Origin: JBBRRP01 sp038251425
Lineage (GTDB): Bacteria > Myxococcota_A > Polyangia > Polyangiales > Polyangiaceae
Length of the DNA stretch: 64,000 nucleotides
NCBI GenBank assembly: GCA_038251425.1
Contig: JBBSBI010000007.1
Coordinates: 1-64,000, forward strand
Reading direction: 5' to 3'
This document shows positions 60,008-64,000 of this stretch, one piece after another. How positions within the stretch are numbered: position 1 is the first letter of the stretch; each line of letters begins with the position of its first letter. Made by a program: the position numbers and the translations under genes. The notes under the pieces were generated by a model. That model searched no databases, was not told where the DNA came from, and saw only the letters and a list, made by a program, of their open reading frames with translations.

Positions 60008-60997
60008 ATGGTTGATTCAAAGACGGTGGTTTTGGTTGCAGACGACGAGCCCAGCACGCTCGCCATGGTTTCGGCGCACTTGCGGACCAAGGGCTTCCGT
60101 GTGCTCGAGGCCACAGACGGCGATCAGGCTTGGGAGCTGGCGCACGAGCACTTGCCTGACCTGATTGTGCTCGACGTGATGATGCCGGGAATGAGCGGCT
60201 GGGAAGTTTGCCGCAAGATCCGAGAAGCTGTTTCGCTCGCGCACGCTGGCGTTATTATGCTGACGGGTATCGGCGATACGTTGAACGAGATGACATCACC
60301 GCTTTATGGCGCGGATGCGTACGTCGACAAGCCCTTTGAATTCAATGATTTGGATCGCAAAATCGAAGACACGCTCGCTCGTCGACGTGAGGGAGCACTC
60401 GGCCGCGCAGACTTCGATGACGAAGATGAAGACGCCGACCCCGCTTCGGGCCCCGGACTTGCCAAAGCGAAAGGTTCCAAGCGTGGACCCCGACAACGGA
60501 AAGCCGAAGCCGCACAGACTGAGCTCAGTTTCATCACCAGTGCGGCGCCGTTTGTGCAAACCATAAAAAGCGCAAAAAAAGCCGCTCCGAAGGCTGCGAA
60601 AGCACCCGCAAAGTCTACTGCGAAGCCCGCCAAGGTTGCAGCCAAGGCGGTGAAACCCGTCGCCGAGCCGGCCAAGGTTGCAGCCAAGGCGGTGAAACCT
60701 GTCGCCAAATCAAAAGAGCCCGCACAATCAATCGCCAAGCCCGCTCCCAAATCCAAGAAGCCAGCCAAGCTTGCCAAGCCCGCTCCCAAATCCAAGAAGA
60801 CCGCCAAGCTTGCCAAGCCTGCTCCCAAATCTAAGAAGACCGCCAAGCTTGCTAAGCCTGCTCCCAAATCTAAGAAGACCGCCAAGCTCGCTAAGCCCGC
60901 TCCCAAATCTAAGAAGACCGCCAAGCTCGCTAAGCCCGCTCCCAAATCTAAGAAGCCGGCTAAGTCTGCGCCCAAGAAGAAAGCCAAGAAGCGCTGA
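60008..60997 (+). CDS. Response regulator receiver protein with histone-H1-like Lys/Ala/Pro-rich tail
   Basis: 329 residues from ATG 60008 (GAGGAA upstream); the frame runs further upstream without support. Residues about 5-125 are an intact receiver domain: ADDEPS acidic pair, LIVLDVMMPGMSGWEV phospho-Asp, IMLTG switch Thr and VDKPFE Lys. An acidic patch (DFDDEDEDAD) and a linker follow. From about residue 180 to the end the chain is nearly all Lys, Ala and Pro, including six copies of a 13-residue repeat, KPAPKSKKTAKLA. Such tails resemble eukaryotic histone H1 and bacterial H1-like proteins and bind DNA or RNA without strong sequence preference. No HTH is present. It may be a phosphorylation-controlled chromatin-type protein; this is inferred. 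Confidence 0.88.
   Translation: MVDSKTVVLVADDEPSTLAMVSAHLRTKGFRVLEATDGDQAWELAHEHLPDLIVLDVMMPGMSGWEVCRKIREAVSLAHAGVIMLTGIGDTLNEMTSPLYGADAYVDKPFEFNDLDRKIEDTLARRREGALGRADFDDEDEDADPASGPGLAKAKGSKRGPRQRKAEAAQTELSFITSAAPFVQTIKSAKKAAPKAAKAPAKSTAKPAKVAAKAVKPVAEPAKVAAKAVKPVAKSKEPAQSIAKPAPKSKKPAKLAKPAPKSKKTAKLAKPAPKSKKTAKLAKPAPKSKKTAKLAKPAPKSKKTAKLAKPAPKSKKPAKSAPKKKAKKR
60737..60970 (+). repeat. Six tandem 39-bp repeats encoding KPAPKSKK(T/P)AK(L/S)A
   Basis: Six in-frame units of 39 bases. The inner four are almost identical in DNA, with silent changes such as AAGCTT/AAGCTC, while the first and last differ. This points to recent expansion, and copy number may vary between strains. It encodes residues 244-321 of the response regulator tail. 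Confidence 0.92.
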
Positions 60998-61016
60998 ACT
61001 CGACCTGAACTCGATC

Positions 61017-63053
61017 TCAGTCGGCTGCTGACTCTCCGGACATCTTGCCAAGCTTGCGCCAGAACTCGGCCACTTCCGCTATCGTTTCGGCGCGACGCAC
61101 GGGGGGCAATGCGCCGAGCAACTTCTTACCGTACGAACGGGTGACGGCCCGTTCATCGAGGAGTGCCACGATCCCGCGATCATCTTGGGTGCGGATCAGG
61201 CGACCAAAGCCCTGCTTCAGCGTGATGGCTGCTTGGGGAACGAACAACTCCATGAACGGATTTTTGCCCTGCTCTTCGAGGACCTGGGAGCGCGCGCGCA
61301 AGATCGGTTCGCTGGGTACCGGAAACGGGAGTTTCTCGATCACGACCAAGCGCAATGCACGCCCGGGCACATCCACGCCTTGCCAGAAGCTCATGGTTGC
61401 CACGAGCACGGCATTCTTTTGCTCACGGAACTGCTCTAAGAGGAGTGTCTTCGAACGCGAGCCTTGGAGCAGGACCGAATAGCCTGAAAGCTTGCGCTCC
61501 AACGCTGCGTGGATGAGCCGCATTGAGCGAACAGATGTGCAAAGCACGAAGCAGCCGCCCAAGGTGATGCGCACCAATTCCTCAATCTGTGCGACAGCGG
61601 CATTGATAAACGCCGGATGATTGGGCTCTGGCAGACCCCGGGCGATGTACAAAAGCGCCGCTTTTTCGTATTCAAACGGCGAAGGCACGCGCAGCTCCTC
61701 CACGGCCAAATCATCATCGATCCCCAAGCGCGCGCGGATATAAGAAAACGGCGCAACGACGGGCTCACGGCTTTCGGCAGTCGACAGTGTGGCGCTGGTG
61801 AGCACCACCGGACCTATCACGTCGAACACGCGCTCCCTCAGCGTTGAGCGCACCTCCACCGGCGTCGAAACGAGCTTGAGCGAACGCTCGGCCACCTCCA
61901 ACCAGGTGACTCGCCCGGGACCGCCCTCGACAACCACCGCCAGATCTTGACGCAGCGTCTGTGCGCGCCGGGCCACCACCTCTAGCGCTTCGCGCGCCGA
62001 GCCGCGGTCGACCGAGCCCTCAGACACTCGACCCCGCAGGCTATCACACCCAAGGGCTAACGCTTCAAGCGCCGCATCCAAACCGTGCCAGAATCGCGCC
62101 AGATCCTTGGTCCAAACATCACGTTCCAACGTCAAACGCGATTCGCCAGCGGGCAATAAGCTACGGAGCGCCACCCAAAAACCAGTGGCTGCCAGGCGCA
62201 CTTGCTCGGCCAGGCGCACGCCGGACACCGCCGAAAACAGCGGGCCACCCAGCGCCGGAATGTGTTCAAAATCGCGTGCCAAACGCTCCACGCCCGAACT
62301 CGAAACGGAAGCTCCAAAGAACATCGTAGCGATGTCTTCGAGCTGATGTGCTTCGTCAAAAATGACGGCCGCGTAATCTGGCAAGACACGCCCGGGATGC
62401 GGCCCACGCAGCGCTAAATCAGCGAAAAACAGATGGTGATTAACGACAATCAGCTGCGCGCGTTCGGCATCTCGCTTCATACGCGTGACAAAACACTCGT
62501 CATAATAGGGACAATTCGGCCCGACCCGTGTGTCGCTCGAAGACGTCACATGAGGCCACAGATCATCATCTTCGGCCAGACCTTCGGCCTCTGCGAGATC
62601 TCCGGATGCTGAGGTCTCTACGAAGGTTTGTAGCAGACGTAGCCGGCGGCTTTTGCCCGGCTGCGAAGCGGCTTCGCTCACCAGGAATTCTCGATAGCGC
62701 CGCTTGCACACGTAGTTCGAAAGACCCTTCATCAGTGCCACTTCGGGGGTTTTTCCAAGGGCTTTAGCGATCAGCGGCAGGTCTTTTCTAAAGATCTGTT
62801 CCTGCAGGGCGCGCGTTGCCGTCGACACCACGACCTTCTTACCTGAGAGCAGAGCGGGCACGAGATACGCAAGTGTTTTTCCGGTGCCGGTGCCTGCCTC
62901 GCACAGCACCACACGTTCCTCTGCGAGCGCCCGGAACACCGCATCTGCCATTTGAATTTGGCCAGCGCGGCTCTCATAACGTGAGAGCGCTTGCGAGATG
63001 GGTCCCCCGGCTCCGAAGAGCTCCAGGGCTTTGCTGGGCGGCGCTGAAGTCAC
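61017..63053 (-). CDS. dinG: ATP-dependent DNA helicase, DinG/XPD family
   Basis: 678 residues from GTG 63053. Motifs: Walker A CEAGTGTGKTLAYLVPALL near residue 55, DEAH box in AAVIFDEAHQLEDIA, motif VI QGFGRLIRTQDDRGIVALLDER near the end, and LIVVNHHLFFADLALRG. Cysteines that could ligate the family's 4Fe-4S cluster lie in NYVCKRRY and in GPNCPYYDECF; I can place three of the usual four. The enzyme unwinds 5'-3' forked DNA or R-loops in repair. It lies 17 bases after the PilZ gene in the same direction and converges on the response regulator gene, 19 bases away. Confidence 0.92.
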   Translation of the reverse strand: MTSAPPSKALELFGAGGPISQALSRYESRAGQIQMADAVFRALAEERVVLCEAGTGTGKTLAYLVPALLSGKKVVVSTATRALQEQIFRKDLPLIAKALGKTPEVALMKGLSNYVCKRRYREFLVSEAASQPGKSRRLRLLQTFVETSASGDLAEAEGLAEDDDLWPHVTSSSDTRVGPNCPYYDECFVTRMKRDAERAQLIVVNHHLFFADLALRGPHPGRVLPDYAAVIFDEAHQLEDIATMFFGASVSSSGVERLARDFEHIPALGGPLFSAVSGVRLAEQVRLAATGFWVALRSLLPAGESRLTLERDVWTKDLARFWHGLDAALEALALGCDSLRGRVSEGSVDRGSAREALEVVARRAQTLRQDLAVVVEGGPGRVTWLEVAERSLKLVSTPVEVRSTLRERVFDVIGPVVLTSATLSTAESREPVVAPFSYIRARLGIDDDLAVEELRVPSPFEYEKAALLYIARGLPEPNHPAFINAAVAQIEELVRITLGGCFVLCTSVRSMRLIHAALERKLSGYSVLLQGSRSKTLLLEQFREQKNAVLVATMSFWQGVDVPGRALRLVVIEKLPFPVPSEPILRARSQVLEEQGKNPFMELFVPQAAITLKQGFGRLIRTQDDRGIVALLDERAVTRSYGKKLLGALPPVRRAETIAEVAEFWRKLGKMSGESAAD

Positions 63054-63070
63054 AAAAGTTCTTGGCTGGG

Positions 63071-63400
63071 TTACGGTGTCTCTTCGGGCGGGCCCGGCAC
63101 CGAACCATCCACATCAAGAAACTGCAAACCTGCAATTTCGCCGTCTGCTTCTTGACGCAGCCACACCACTCTTGCGGGACGGAACGGCTCCCCATCTTCG
63201 CCCAACCGAAACTCGTAGTCGCACCCGAGGGCGACCGGATCCTCCAACACAACGCGAACGCCACCGCGACTCACGTTGAGCGCCCAGCCCTCGATCTCTC
63301 TGCCGTCCCCGACCAATATCACGCGGTCGGAAGCGCCGTGACGCGCACCACCAGTGCTCCTCCGCTGGGGAGGTCGAGAGCTGCCACCAAGAATCGCCAC
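63071..63400 (-). CDS. PilZ-domain protein
   Basis: 109 residues if started at GTG 63400; the true start is unclear, because the frame is open to 63598, where it would overlap the divergent gene at 63580. The PilZ pattern includes a basic N-terminal switch (SRPPQRRSTGGARHGASDRVILVGDG), then GWALNVSRGGVRVVLED (the DxSxxG site reads NVSRGG), and ARVVWLRQEADGEIAGLQFLD. PilZ domains bind cyclic di-GMP; the substitution of the usual Asp by Asn leaves binding unproven. It is followed by dinG after 17 bases. Confidence 0.72.
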   Translation of the reverse strand: MAILGGSSRPPQRRSTGGARHGASDRVILVGDGREIEGWALNVSRGGVRVVLEDPVALGCDYEFRLGEDGEPFRPARVVWLRQEADGEIAGLQFLDVDGSVPGPPEETP

Positions 63401-63579
63401 GATCAGAAAGCAGCATAGCAAAGCTCGTCGGCGAAACAAAAGCAGAGCTGAGCACCTGGGAGCCGGATTGCCCGGCTGGCGTGCTTGACGGAGCCCCCCG
63501 TGTCTGAAAGGCTCAATTCGTTGCAGGTTCCAGCACTCTTCAAGTTCCCGCTCCATTCGTCGCGGCCCACGAGCAGCGT

Positions 63580-64000
63580 ATGAGTACAGAAGACCCAAAA
63601 GAGCTAAAACGCCGTCTCGTTGCGGCTGGTTTCCAGGTGTACCGTACGCTGAAGGACCGAGTGCTCTTGGCTGAGCGCGTGAGAGACAATCTGATCATGG
63701 AAAGCGGCGTCGCCGCCGGTTTGTCACACGAAGTGTTCCTGACCCTGCGCGCTCAACAGCGCGATTTTCCACACGCTTCTGAGACGGAGTTGTTCGATCA
63801 CGCCCGTGGCCTCGGCGCCCAGCCGCTCGGCCGCGGCTATCAAGAGCATTCAACCCACGTCGAGTTGGTGGAAGACCCCGCTGATCGCGCCACGATCTTG
63901 GACACCTGGTTCGAGATCACCCTGAAGAAATCGGTTGCCGACGACGCCGAGCTGTTTGCTGAGCTGCACTACCTGCTCAGCTTGAAAAAGAAGACGGCCT
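63580..64000 (+). CDS. Conserved protein of unknown function, 3'-truncated by the window edge
   Basis: The frame is open from ATG 63580 to the window end (140 codons, no stop). It begins MSTEDPKELKRRLVAAGFQVYRTLKDRVLLAERVRD, continues with LIMESGVAAGLSHEVFLTLRAQQRDFPHASETEL, and has WFEITLKKSVADDAELFAELHYLLSLKKK at the end. Soluble, mixed alpha/beta, without signal peptide. I do not recognise the family. It is divergent from the PilZ gene. Confidence 0.65.
   Translation, partial: MSTEDPKELKRRLVAAGFQVYRTLKDRVLLAERVRDNLIMESGVAAGLSHEVFLTLRAQQRDFPHASETELFDHARGLGAQPLGRGYQEHSTHVELVEDPADRATILDTWFEITLKKSVADDAELFAELHYLLSLKKKTA

Noticed and set aside
60304..60987. Long minus-strand frame with repeated Leu/Gly/Ala motif opposite the response regulator tail
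   Set aside because: It is the antisense shadow of the 39-bp repeats; the plus-strand receiver domain and tail explain the DNA.

Overview
The window reads as chromosomal DNA of a Gram-negative predatory- or soil-type bacterium of the phylum Myxococcota (the former Deltaproteobacteria), most likely in or near the Polyangiales. This is an inference from several traits together: many secreted lipoproteins whose lipobox cysteine is followed by long Gly/Ser/Thr (TGG/GGA) linkers; Cys-rich lipoproteins; paired DUF1552 and DUF1587/1592/1588 proteins; a Ser/Thr kinase of the eukaryotic type; and an ECF sigma / anti-sigma / envelope-protein operon. The DNA is moderately GC-rich by eye. Nearly all of it is coding, and I see no tRNA, rRNA, CRISPR array, insertion sequence or prophage.

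Layout. 1-4200: tail of a VWA-type protein, an SGNH-esterase lipoprotein, an AraC regulator divergent from an esterase, and a lone AraC DNA-binding domain. 4231-6108: cobT-cobS for the end of cobalamin synthesis. 6212-11972: ammonium transporter, a membrane-anchored Ser/Thr kinase and an ion-pumping membrane pyrophosphatase. 12229-15376: a MacAB-like export operon. 15442-23171: an FGE-like lipoprotein, a second copy of the esterase, unknown lipoproteins, a lipase-like hydrolase, an envelope protein, a vapC toxin remnant and an MFS transporter. 23264-25957: a second-type EF-G, SlyX and a small Acb2/Tad1-like protein. 26146-34875: an accessory stretch of secreted lipoproteins, a decayed sigma factor / PA14 locus, a ThuA-like lipoprotein, a ribbon-helix-helix/nucleotidyltransferase pair and two Cys-rich proteins.

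34821-37296: ECF sigma operon with a truncated outer-membrane gene at its head. 37408-41856: motAB and mgtA. 41960-48818: pirin, the DUF1552/DUF1592 pair, a conserved unknown gene pair and a secreted Ala/Lys-rich protein. 48919-59836: glutamate-cysteine ligase, then a tightly packed six-gene operon (DUF4175-like protein, MoxR ATPase, DUF58, two VWA membrane proteins) that ends in a homocysteine-methyltransferase-like protein lacking its zinc cysteines. 60008-64000: a response regulator with a histone-H1-like lysine-rich tail, a DinG-type helicase, a PilZ protein and the start of an unknown gene.

The strongest unusual items are the MoxR/VWA operon with its zinc-less methyltransferase-like last gene, the H1-tailed response regulator, the Acb2/Tad1-like chromosomal gene beside slyX, the RHH/nucleotidyltransferase pair with its operator, and three loci showing gene decay (vapC, sigma/PA14, outer-membrane remnant).
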